Assembly (NCBI RefSeq): GCF_011799805.1
Contig: NZ_WXUB01000001.1
Coordinates: 1,612,001 to 1,676,000, forward strand
Length of the DNA stretch: 64,000 bases
DNA from: Maribellus sediminis
GTDB taxonomy: Bacteria > Bacteroidota > Bacteroidia > Bacteroidales > Prolixibacteraceae
Direction: 5' to 3'
Position numbers and translations under genes: made by a program. Below are positions 1 to 7,220 of this stretch, one piece after another. The first letter of the stretch is position 1. Every line of letters starts with the position of its first letter. The notes beneath the pieces are model-generated. The model was not told where the DNA came from. It saw nothing but the letters and a program-made list of their open reading frames with translations, and did no database searches.

Positions 1-1
1 A

Positions 2-70
2 CGTGAACGCTTTCTAAAAAAACAGAGGAATAGAAGTTTCTATCAACGATTAATTGATGCAAAGAATTGA
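2..70 (+). CDS. C-terminal tail of an upstream gene (partial)
   Basis: An open frame enters from the left edge and ends at TGA 68-70 after 22 codons. The tail is strongly basic (RERFLKKQRNR near its start), as in many protein C-termini. A terminator hairpin follows 40 bases later on the same strand, which fits the end of a gene. Nothing in the tail identifies the family, and the short length means it could also be chance. Confidence 0.3.
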   Translation, partial: RERFLKKQRNRSFYQRLIDAKN

Positions 71-109
71 GGTAGCGAGTTTCCCGAATTCTCGGGATCG
101 TCACCGCTT

Positions 110-139
110 AAAAAAGCAGCTCTTTGGGCTGCTTTTTTT
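110..139 (+). terminator. Rho-independent terminator
   Basis: Stem GCAGC (116-120) pairs with GCTGC (128-132), extended by an A-tract (110-115) against a run of seven T (133-139). It probably ends the gene whose tail lies at 2-70. The symmetry would let it work on both strands, but the nearest minus-strand gene ends 400 bases away. Confidence 0.75.
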
Positions 140-252
140 GTATTCAATTGTGTATTCCAAACTGAATTGGAGAAGACTCACGTTAAAAATCCAGTGGATT
201 ATATTATTAGTACAACAGCAATACAATTTTAAATTATATGCCTGCCGGCGGC

Positions 253-298
253 CATACTATTAGCCTTGAACCAAATAGTATGCACAAAGTTCAAGGCT
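253..298 (+). other. Two mutually exclusive hairpins
   Basis: CATACTATT (253-261) is the exact complement of AATAGTATG (274-282). AGCCTTGAAC (262-271) is the exact complement of GTTCAAGGCT (289-298). The two stems interleave with no linker between their first strands, so only one can form fully at a time. The second stem is followed by GCTTTTG, a weak T-rich tail. The layout resembles an antiterminator/terminator pair, but no plus-strand gene follows, so its function is unknown. Confidence 0.5.
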
Positions 299-344
299 GC
301 TTTTGTTCATTTCCCTGCGTTTTCATAAAACCCAAGTTCGGTCG

Positions 345-364
345 CCTGCCTGCCGGTAGGCAGG
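345..364. repeat. Palindromic CCTGCC repeat
   Basis: CCTGCCT (345-351) and AGGCAGG (358-364) are exact complements around a GCCGGT centre, making a nearly perfect 20-base palindrome. A related half (CCTGCCGG) is at 241-248. Such palindromes occur as dispersed intergenic repeats in many genomes; copy number cannot be judged from one window. Confidence 0.5.
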
Positions 365-543
365 GGTGATCTCCTTCCCGAATACTCAGGAGAGTTTCCC
401 GCTCTCACTAAAGTTTTATTTCAACTCCGGGCAACGACCAAAAAAGACCAGTCCAATTTTGCACAGACAACAAATCTGAAAGTTACTTTGGAGCTTTGGC
501 GTCGGTTATTGAGCCAGAAATCTCATGTGTTCCAATCCATTTT

Positions 544-1668
544 TTAATGGTGGCTTTCCCGCAACTGACGATGCCGCTGATAATAGATCACTTTATCCAG
601 ATAATCCGGAGTAATTACGGGAAAAGTGGAATCGTAATCCGGGATGATTGATCGTGTATTCGTTACATCAAACTCACAATATTCATTCAAATAGGGCAAG
701 TACTGTTTTAACGACCGCAACATCATTTCTTCAGTGTAACTAAATTTTTCGGGGAATTTATACACGAACGACAGGTTGATAAAATCCTGTATGCCGAATG
801 CTTGTGCCATAAGTTTAACGATCTCGTAATTCGACTGAGGATGCGGATGACACAAATGATAAGTTTTGCACGGGGCAGTAGATTCTGTGCCTACTTTTAT
901 TAAGGCATCTACGATGGGATTAACCGGTGCGAGGTTCGGGCGGGCGGTAGGATCAATAGGCATCCTGAATTCCTTGCTGGGATTCACATTTTTATCGTTT
1001 TTGAAATGTTTCTGGATTCGTGTAACCACATAAACCAAAGCATTAAAATGTGTAAGCGTTGGCGAGCGGCCGGTTACCGAGTCATTGATGATAATTGAAG
1101 GACGGGTTATGCAAAGAGGCAGTTGAAGTTGTTCACACAATTTGGTTACTTCAACTTCGGCGCTTAGTTTACTTTTCTCATAATTATTACGGTGTTCCTG
1201 GCCTTCATCCAATTCGCCTTCCAAAATTTTACCTTTTCTTTTTCCTGCAACATATGCTGTGCTTACGTGCACCACTTTCGATAAATGGTTATGAAAAGCT
1301 TTGATGATATTTAAGGGGCCCGAAACATTAATGTTGTGTTGCATTTCAGGACTGGGAGGATTAAAACGTGTATCTCCTGCAACATGAAACAGTAAAGTTT
1401 CAGAATCGAAATGATGACTGTGGATAAGGTTTTGCATTTCCAGCCTCGGGTTGCAAATATCTACATCGTGACAAAACAGATTTTTAAACAAAGCTCTGTT
1501 TTCAGGAACGCCGGTGATATCGTCAATCGCATGAAAAATCCTTGTTTCGAATGATGTACTGTTTTTTGAGCGTCCCAGCACGTGGACAATCCAACCTTGT
1601 TTAAGTAATTTGAGCGCCAATCGGGAGCCGATAAATCCGGTTGCTCCGGTAACAATTGCGGTTTTCAT
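544..1668 (-). CDS. NAD(P)-dependent SDR-family reductase (thioester-reductase-like)
   Basis: A 374-residue extended short-chain dehydrogenase/reductase. The N-terminus carries the Rossmann nucleotide-binding motif TGATGFIGSRLALKL (residues 8-22). A YEKSK active-site signature with an upstream HVSTAYVAG strand follows in the middle third. The STAYVAG strand and the substrate-side C-terminal part resemble the thioester reductase / fatty-acyl reductase branch (NAD_binding_4) more than sugar epimerases, so an acyl or aldehyde substrate is plausible but not shown. No signal peptide; probably cytoplasmic. It is the last gene of a minus-strand run and is separated from its neighbour by 241 bases, so it may have its own promoter. 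Confidence 0.8.
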   Translation of the reverse strand: MKTAIVTGATGFIGSRLALKLLKQGWIVHVLGRSKNSTSFETRIFHAIDDITGVPENRALFKNLFCHDVDICNPRLEMQNLIHSHHFDSETLLFHVAGDTRFNPPSPEMQHNINVSGPLNIIKAFHNHLSKVVHVSTAYVAGKRKGKILEGELDEGQEHRNNYEKSKLSAEVEVTKLCEQLQLPLCITRPSIIINDSVTGRSPTLTHFNALVYVVTRIQKHFKNDKNVNPSKEFRMPIDPTARPNLAPVNPIVDALIKVGTESTAPCKTYHLCHPHPQSNYEIVKLMAQAFGIQDFINLSFVYKFPEKFSYTEEMMLRSLKQYLPYLNEYCEFDVTNTRSIIPDYDSTFPVITPDYLDKVIYYQRHRQLRESHH

Positions 1669-1909
1669 CTGTTTTACTTCATTTTTGATTAATTAATAAT
1701 AAATCAGCGTATTAGCAGGAAGTATAGTCTGGGATATCGTTTTCAAAGTACGGTTTCAACCTAAAATATACAGACAGGAGATAAAGGCAGTTTTTGGTAA
1801 AATTTGTTTACAGTCTCTAGTTTATACGAAAAAGAAAGATTTAGTTACATTTCGTAAAAGCAGAATATTTTGGGCGTTTCGTGGAGTGTAATGCTCTGTT
1901 CCGGGAAGT

Positions 1910-2926
1910 TTATTCCTCTTCGTTAATTAAGCGTTTTTTTATTCTGAAGGCTTCCACAGGATTTTTAAAGAAGACCTGGAAAATATCGTACTGGGCAACG
2001 CCGGCATTCTCCAGTGCTGGTATCAGATAATTTTCAATATCGGTAAATCCCCTGAAGTCCCCACCGTCCGGTTCTCCCGGTTTATACCAGCCTGCATCGT
2101 GCGAGAACAGCAAGGTATGCAGAACAGCATGTTTTTTCATAAAAAGGAAGAACTCAACGTAGCGCTCAGCATCTTCGGGTTTGAATTTATCCCACGAAAT
2201 AAAAGCTCCCATTTTTGCGGCTTTCAAAAGTTGGTTAATGTCCCTTTCGTCACTGGCGTGTGTCCAGATAAATGCAGATGGATCTATTCCATATTGCTGA
2301 AGTATTTCCAGTTGCTCGAAGGCCGGTTCCGCAGGTCCGGTGTGCGACATAATGGTCAGTCCGGTTTCAAGATGCGTTATGCAGGCAGCTTCAACGATTT
2401 TTCGGTTAATGTCCTGAAGTGGCGCACGTTCAACCGAAATTTTTATAAAACCCGGATAAACACTGGTCCCTTCAATTCCGTTTTTGGCTTCATCGATCCA
2501 GCGGGCGGCTATTTCCTGAGCTGTTTCAGTGAATGCATGTTGCGGCAAAAACTTTCCGTTGTAGGCTGAATAGTATCCGGTATTGGTTATAATCTGAACT
2601 CCCGATTTCTCGGAAAGTGTTTTTAATAACTCAACATCCCGCCCAAGATATGCCGGAGTGCAATCCACCAGGGTTTTATAATTCAGTTTTTTTATTTCGA
2701 TAAGATAGGGTAGTACTTTTTCAATTACTTCATCTTTATTCCAGCGATGATAACCGGTACTGTCGGCTCCGATAAAATCTACAAGGAGGTGTTCATGCAC
2801 CAGTGTCTTTCCCATTTTTTTAAGCGGGATTCCTCCCGTAACTGTTGTAATTTCAGGAAGATCGGAAGAACAGGAAATTAGTACGAGAAAGGAAAATGTA
2901 AAGATGAAAAGTCTTCTTAAAATCAT
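1910..2926 (-). CDS. Phosphotriesterase-family metal hydrolase, lipoprotein
   Basis: A 338-residue protein that starts with a lipoprotein signal (lipobox ending LISC, Cys at about residue 19), so it is likely anchored in an envelope membrane. The rest is a phosphotriesterase/amidohydrolase-fold TIM barrel. Visible metal-site candidates are the HEH pair in LVHEHLLVDF (strand 1), Lys in GFIKIS, His in MSHTGPAE, His in IWTHASDE and Asp in FSHDAGWY, matching the family set of four His, one Lys and one Asp. Family members hydrolyse phosphotriesters or lactones; many environmental ones act mainly on lactones, so the true substrate is open. Length is normal for the family plus signal peptide. Confidence 0.85.
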   Translation of the reverse strand: MILRRLFIFTFSFLVLISCSSDLPEITTVTGGIPLKKMGKTLVHEHLLVDFIGADSTGYHRWNKDEVIEKVLPYLIEIKKLNYKTLVDCTPAYLGRDVELLKTLSEKSGVQIITNTGYYSAYNGKFLPQHAFTETAQEIAARWIDEAKNGIEGTSVYPGFIKISVERAPLQDINRKIVEAACITHLETGLTIMSHTGPAEPAFEQLEILQQYGIDPSAFIWTHASDERDINQLLKAAKMGAFISWDKFKPEDAERYVEFFLFMKKHAVLHTLLFSHDAGWYKPGEPDGGDFRGFTDIENYLIPALENAGVAQYDIFQVFFKNPVEAFRIKKRLINEEE

Positions 2927-3015
2927 AGGATTTAGTTTTCTGTGAAGATAAACAATTAAACAGGTTCAGAGTTTAAGCCTGACCGAAGTAAAAAAGAATG
3001 AATTTTTACAGGATT

Positions 3016-3924
3016 CTATTTACTTGATTTTTTGGGTTGTTTGACTACCAAAATTGCACCGGTTAAAAGAATCAGTGCTCCAAATATTGTAACTGGAGTA
3101 AAACGTTCGTGCTGCACCCACGACACATCCATTTTTGTGAGGATTCCCATAGTAACGAAGGTGATCATCGGATTCATTATAAGAATAATGCTGACTTTAT
3201 TGGCTTCAATATATTGTAATGCTTTTGCCAAAAAAGTGTAGGCTACCAGGGTATTCATCCCCAGAAAAAAGAGGAGTACCCACCAGGTCCAGTGCAGATG
3301 AAGCAGCGGAGTCAGGTTTAGAAACGGAATGTAAAGAATGGCAGGCAACCCGAATAACACGAGATTCAAACTGTTTACAGGGTGTTTTACTACCAGTTTC
3401 TTTTGAAGAATGGCATAAGTAGCCCAGGCTGCGGCGCTTGAAAACGTGAAGAGGATGCCTGTATTGTAACTTCCTTTTGCTTCAAAAAATGCAGCTAACT
3501 GATCGCGGTAAAAGAAAACGAATCCAACAATGGCAATAGCAAAGCCGATGATCTGTTTTTTATGAAGCGGTTCTTTAAACAATACAAATCCTGCTGTCGC
3601 CAGTAGCAGCGGGCCACTCTGAATTATCAGGTTGGCATTGCTGGGTGTGGTGTAGTGCACTCCCAACATGTAACCCATATAATTCCACGAAAGAGCCAGG
3701 GCCGCCAAAATCAACAGAAGCGGCGGTCTGGTAATTATTTTAAATGAAGAAGGATTTTTTATTGCCAGCCATCCGGAAAGTCCAACGAAAGCAATTAAAA
3801 ACCTGAACCAAACTACGGTTACCGGATCAACTTCGCGAACAGCTACTTTTAAGGCAATCCCCAGAAACCCCCACAAAAAGGCTGTAATGCCTACGTAAAT
3901 GATACCTTTTGTGTGGTTCTGCAT
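3016..3924 (-). CDS. EamA/DMT-family membrane transporter
   Basis: A 302-residue protein with about ten hydrophobic segments and the internal duplication of two EamA halves (first half around 10-145, second around 155-295). The start reads GIIYVGITAFLWGFLGIALK, typical of the drug/metabolite transporter superfamily, and the second half repeats the pattern with an AWATYAIL segment. These proteins usually export metabolites or amino acids across the inner membrane; the substrate cannot be read from sequence. Its start codon lies three bases after the stop of the toxin gene, so the two are probably cotranscribed. Confidence 0.85.
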   Translation of the reverse strand: MQNHTKGIIYVGITAFLWGFLGIALKVAVREVDPVTVVWFRFLIAFVGLSGWLAIKNPSSFKIITRPPLLLILAALALSWNYMGYMLGVHYTTPSNANLIIQSGPLLLATAGFVLFKEPLHKKQIIGFAIAIVGFVFFYRDQLAAFFEAKGSYNTGILFTFSSAAAWATYAILQKKLVVKHPVNSLNLVLFGLPAILYIPFLNLTPLLHLHWTWWVLLFFLGMNTLVAYTFLAKALQYIEANKVSIILIMNPMITFVTMGILTKMDVSWVQHERFTPVTIFGALILLTGAILVVKQPKKSSK

Positions 3925-3927
3925 CTT

Positions 3928-4248
3928 TTAATCTAACTGAAAAATTTGGATGAGGTTTCGGTTCAAACGACTGATATAGTGATCTTCAATCCTTCCTAAT
4001 TCGCCAATAACAAGATCACTGTCAATTGTGGCTAATTTGCTAACTCGAATTAAGGAAGACTTTTTAATTCCATTTTCTGCTGAAGGTGTAATTTCGATGT
4101 CAAATTCTTCTTCCCATTGAAATTGTGTTGTGATGAAACATACAGTAACATCTTTTACCGAACTGCACAGTACCAGTGCCGGTCTAAGTTTCCTCCCTGA
4201 TAAATCTGTGAATGGAAAAGGAATTAGTACAATGTCACCTTTTTGCAT
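3928..4248 (-). CDS. PemK/MazF-family toxin
   Basis: A 106-residue protein with the hallmark N-terminus of the family, GDIVLIPFPFTDLSG followed by RKLRPALVL. The MazF/PemK fold is a small beta-barrel ribonuclease that cuts mRNA. The RPALV arginine and a downstream threonine-rich FITTQF strand are the expected active-site region. It lies 41 bases downstream of a small acidic gene in the antitoxin-first order usual for such pairs. Length is normal and there is no sign of decay. Whether it is an active toxin cannot be judged. Confidence 0.85.
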   Translation of the reverse strand: MQKGDIVLIPFPFTDLSGRKLRPALVLCSSVKDVTVCFITTQFQWEEEFDIEITPSAENGIKKSSLIRVSKLATIDSDLVIGELGRIEDHYISRLNRNLIQIFQLD

Positions 4249-4289
4249 GTCCAGCTAGTTTTGGAAGAAAGAATTATTGAAAAGATTAG

Positions 4290-4517
4290 TTATTTGTATC
4301 TTTCTTTCAGATCATTAACGGTATACAAATCTTCCTCATTCTGCAAATAATCGAAAACTTTTGATTCGGAAGTTAATTGTTGTATCCCTTCTGTTAAAAG
4401 GGCATCGTCAATTTTTTGCAACAGAAAATCCACAAAATCTTCTACTTCCGGAAGTTTCTCATCCGGAAGCCTGTTCAGTTTCCTAATCGTATTCTTTATG
4501 GTTAAATCTCTGTTCAT
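4290..4517 (-). CDS. Antitoxin partner of the PemK/MazF-type toxin
   Basis: A 75-residue protein with an N-terminal helical segment LPDEKLPEVEDFVDFLLQK, the pattern seen in DUF2281-like and VapB-type antitoxins (LP-E---EV-DF--FL). A more acidic C-terminal tail (LQNEEDLYTVNDLKERYK) could wrap the toxin. It directly precedes the toxin on the same strand. Antitoxins of this sort normally bind their own promoter; no operator repeat was obvious in the 32 bases up to pheT. Identity rests mainly on context. Confidence 0.7.
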   Translation of the reverse strand: MNRDLTIKNTIRKLNRLPDEKLPEVEDFVDFLLQKIDDALLTEGIQQLTSESKVFDYLQNEEDLYTVNDLKERYK

Positions 4518-4549
4518 TCTGTTTAAACAAAGATAGTTTCCTTTTTTGT

Positions 4550-7000
4550 TTAGCGCAACTCTGCAGCCAAATCGCGACCAAAAGCAGCAATAAGACGTTG
4601 CATAGTTTTATCGATTTGTTTGTCGTTCAGCGTTTTGTTGTCGTCGCGAAGAATAAAACTTACCGCGTACGATTTTTTACCTTCCGGTACACCTTTGCCC
4701 TCGTAAACATCAAACAAATCAACTTCGCGCAGGAGCTGACGTTCTGATTTAAATGCCAGTTGTTTTATTTGGTTGAATGTAATGCTCTTTTCGATTAACA
4801 AGGCAAGGTCTCTGCGAACAGCCGGAAACTTCGGTAACTCGTCAAACAGCACCTTGTGTTTTTTATGAGCATGGAAAACATTGTCCCAATTGAAATCGGC
4901 ATAGTAAACCGGAGAATCGATATCGAATTTTTTCAGGAAGCTGCCTGCGACGATACCCAATTCCAAAACCACCTTGTTGTTGTAAGTATAGCTTAAACCG
5001 TCGGAGAACAATTCGCTTTCCGAAGCAGCAACCTGTGTGTTCTGATTCAAGAGTCCAAGACGTTTCAAAATCTTTTCGGCATAGCTTTTCAATCCAAAAA
5101 ATGATGCGCTTTCTTCTTTGGTTGTCCAGTTTTCCTGTTCCTTATTGCCGGTAACGAATAATCCAAGATGATTTTCTTCCCAGTAATTATTGGCAGGCTG
5201 GTCTTTCAACTGCGTGCCTTTATAGAAATAGCAATTCCCAAACTCATAGAATTTAAGATTTTTACTTTGACGGTTAGCGTTGTAGGCAATCGATTCCAAA
5301 CCTCCAAACAGCAGTGTCTGGCGCATACCGTTCAAATCGGCACTTAGCGGATTCAAAATAATCACGGTTTGTTCGGCTTTGAAATCCTTTAAGTTCTCGT
5401 AATACGATGCTTTGGTTAACGAGTTCGACCAGATTTCATTAAAACCCTGGGCTGTCAGCATTTCGGCAACCAGATTTTTTACGCCGTCAGGGCTTGGTTT
5501 TTCTGCAGTTTGCAGCGATGCGTTTACCTGGGTTGGTATTTCAACATTGTTGTAACCGTAAATTCGGAGGATTTCCTCTATAACATCGGCCTCGCGTTTT
5601 ACATCAACACGGTAAGGAGGAACGCTGAGCGAAAGTCCTGTTTCAGTTTCAGCATCGATTTTTATTTCGAGTGAAGTAAGAATGTTTTTGATCAACTCAG
5701 CACCCAGATCTTTTCCGATCAGCCGGGCGATGTTGGCGTAACTTACTTCAACCTTGAAATCTTCGATCGGTTCGGGATAAATATCCACGATTTCAGAAGA
5801 GATGTTTCCACCTGCAATTTCCTTGATCAGCATGGCAGCACGTTTCAGCGCATAAATTGTGTTGTTTGGATCAACTCCACGTTCGAAACGGAACGACGCA
5901 TCGGTATTCAGTCCGTGGCGACGAGCCGTTTTTCGTATATAAACCGGATCGAAGCAGGCACTTTCAAGGAAAATATTTTTTGTCGATTCTTTTACGCCCG
6001 ATTTGATGCCACCAAAAACACCACCAATACACATGGCTTCTTCGGTGTTGCAGATCATCAGGTCGTCCTGGTGCAATTCACGTTCAACTTCATCCAAAGT
6101 GGTGAATTTTGTGCCGGCGTTCAGTGTTTTAACAACTACCTTGTTTCCTGCGATTTCGTCAGCATCAAAAGCGTGCAGCGGCTGACCGGTTTCGAAAAGC
6201 ACATAATTGGTAATGTCTACCACATTGTTGATGGGCGAGTGGCCAATCATTTTCAGGCGGTTTTGCAACCACTCCGGCGATTCTTTTATTTCAACTCCTG
6301 AAATGGTCACACCGGCATAACGCGGGCACGCTTCGGGCGTTCCTACTTCTACAGGAATTTCAAGGTCTTGATTGTCAACCATAAAGGCGTCAATCGAAGG
6401 TTTTGAATAGCTTGTCTTTTCCGCTTTACTTAAAAAGGCAGCCAAATCGCGGGCAACACCGATTACGGAAGCTCCGTCGATCCGGTTTGGAGTCAGATCG
6501 ATCTCGATCACCCAGTCCGATTCAATACGAAAGTAATCTTTGGCAGGGGTACCCACTTTTGCATTTTCATCCAACACCATGATGCCATCATGATCGGTAC
6601 CAATCCCAATTTCATCTTCGGCACAGATCATTCCCATGGACACTTCGCCCCTGATCTTCGATTTTTTGATCGTAAATTCCTGGTCTCCGTCGTAAAGTGT
6701 TGTTCCCACAGTAGCAACAACTACTTTTTGCCCGGCCGCCACATTTGGCGCACCGCAAACAATGGGTAAAGCTTCATCGGTTCCAACATTCACGGTGGTT
6801 ATGCTCAGGTGATCGGAGTTTGGATGTTCCTTGCAGGTCATAACCTCGCCAATAACCAGTCCTTCCAGGCCACCTTTTATTGTTTCTACTTCTTCCAGAC
6901 CACCAACTTCGAGGCCGGTTTGCGTTAGAATATCACAAATTTCTTCCGGAGACTTGTTCAATTGGATATATTCTTTTAACCAGGAATAAGCTATCTTCAT
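4550..7000 (-). CDS. pheT: Phenylalanine--tRNA ligase beta subunit
   Basis: An 816-residue protein, the normal length for bacterial PheT. The start is KIAYSWLKEYIQL, diagnostic for the family. In order: the EMAP/OB-type tRNA-binding domain (about 40-155; HPNSDHLSITTVNVG), the B3/B4 editing domain with PRYAGVTISGVEI (about 225-390; editing removes tyrosine from mischarged tRNA-Phe), the B5 domain (about 410-480), the catalytic-like core, and the anticodon-binding FDX-ACB domain at the C-terminus (FPAVRRDLALLIEKS). It works in the cytoplasm as an alpha2-beta2 enzyme; pheS is not in the window, which is common in Bacteroidota. A good -7 promoter box lies 35 bases upstream. Confidence 0.97.
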   Translation of the reverse strand: MKIAYSWLKEYIQLNKSPEEICDILTQTGLEVGGLEEVETIKGGLEGLVIGEVMTCKEHPNSDHLSITTVNVGTDEALPIVCGAPNVAAGQKVVVATVGTTLYDGDQEFTIKKSKIRGEVSMGMICAEDEIGIGTDHDGIMVLDENAKVGTPAKDYFRIESDWVIEIDLTPNRIDGASVIGVARDLAAFLSKAEKTSYSKPSIDAFMVDNQDLEIPVEVGTPEACPRYAGVTISGVEIKESPEWLQNRLKMIGHSPINNVVDITNYVLFETGQPLHAFDADEIAGNKVVVKTLNAGTKFTTLDEVERELHQDDLMICNTEEAMCIGGVFGGIKSGVKESTKNIFLESACFDPVYIRKTARRHGLNTDASFRFERGVDPNNTIYALKRAAMLIKEIAGGNISSEIVDIYPEPIEDFKVEVSYANIARLIGKDLGAELIKNILTSLEIKIDAETETGLSLSVPPYRVDVKREADVIEEILRIYGYNNVEIPTQVNASLQTAEKPSPDGVKNLVAEMLTAQGFNEIWSNSLTKASYYENLKDFKAEQTVIILNPLSADLNGMRQTLLFGGLESIAYNANRQSKNLKFYEFGNCYFYKGTQLKDQPANNYWEENHLGLFVTGNKEQENWTTKEESASFFGLKSYAEKILKRLGLLNQNTQVAASESELFSDGLSYTYNNKVVLELGIVAGSFLKKFDIDSPVYYADFNWDNVFHAHKKHKVLFDELPKFPAVRRDLALLIEKSITFNQIKQLAFKSERQLLREVDLFDVYEGKGVPEGKKSYAVSFILRDDNKTLNDKQIDKTMQRLIAAFGRDLAAELR

Positions 7001-7034
7001 TTTAATCGAATTTTCTGTCTTTTTTTGAATGCGA

Positions 7035-7042
7035 CAAAAGTA
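7035..7042 (-). promoter_or_regulatory. Candidate -7 promoter box of pheT
   Basis: The minus strand reads TACTTTTG, matching the Bacteroidota housekeeping -7 consensus TAnnTTTG. It is 35 bases upstream of the pheT start. No good TTTG -33 element was found at the usual spacing, so this is a half-supported site. Confidence 0.4.
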
Positions 7043-7220
7043 AGGATTTTTATCTGACCAACCGAACCGTAAAAGGCTTCCTTTAGAATTATGACCAAAA
7101 CTTTAGCAAACAGGTGCTTTAGCGGATTTTTTCAACTTCAAACCTTGCAGTCTGTCATATAAAACAAAGGCAGAAATGTTTATCTTGCGCGGCAAAATTG
7201 TAAATCATAATCTTTTAGAA

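Larger units (their letters stand above)
140..543. other. Gene-free stretch with hairpins and short repeats
   Basis: No convincing coding frame. It contains a pair of overlapping hairpins (253-298), a palindromic CCTGCC repeat (345-364), and a degenerate copy near 382 of a short motif (TTCCCGAAT-CTC-GG) that also occurs near 81. It looks like a repeat-rich spacer between the convergent ends of the upstream plus-strand gene and the minus-strand SDR gene. Confidence 0.5.

Noticed and set aside
253-298. H-type pseudoknot formed by both stems at once
   Set aside because: The first strands of the two stems are directly adjacent with no linker, which cannot span the 10-bp second stem; exclusive hairpins fit better.
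7176-7220. Upstream start of the M3 peptidase
   Set aside because: It would put 15 residues before the lipoprotein signal and spoil export; the ATG at 7221 gives a standard signal.
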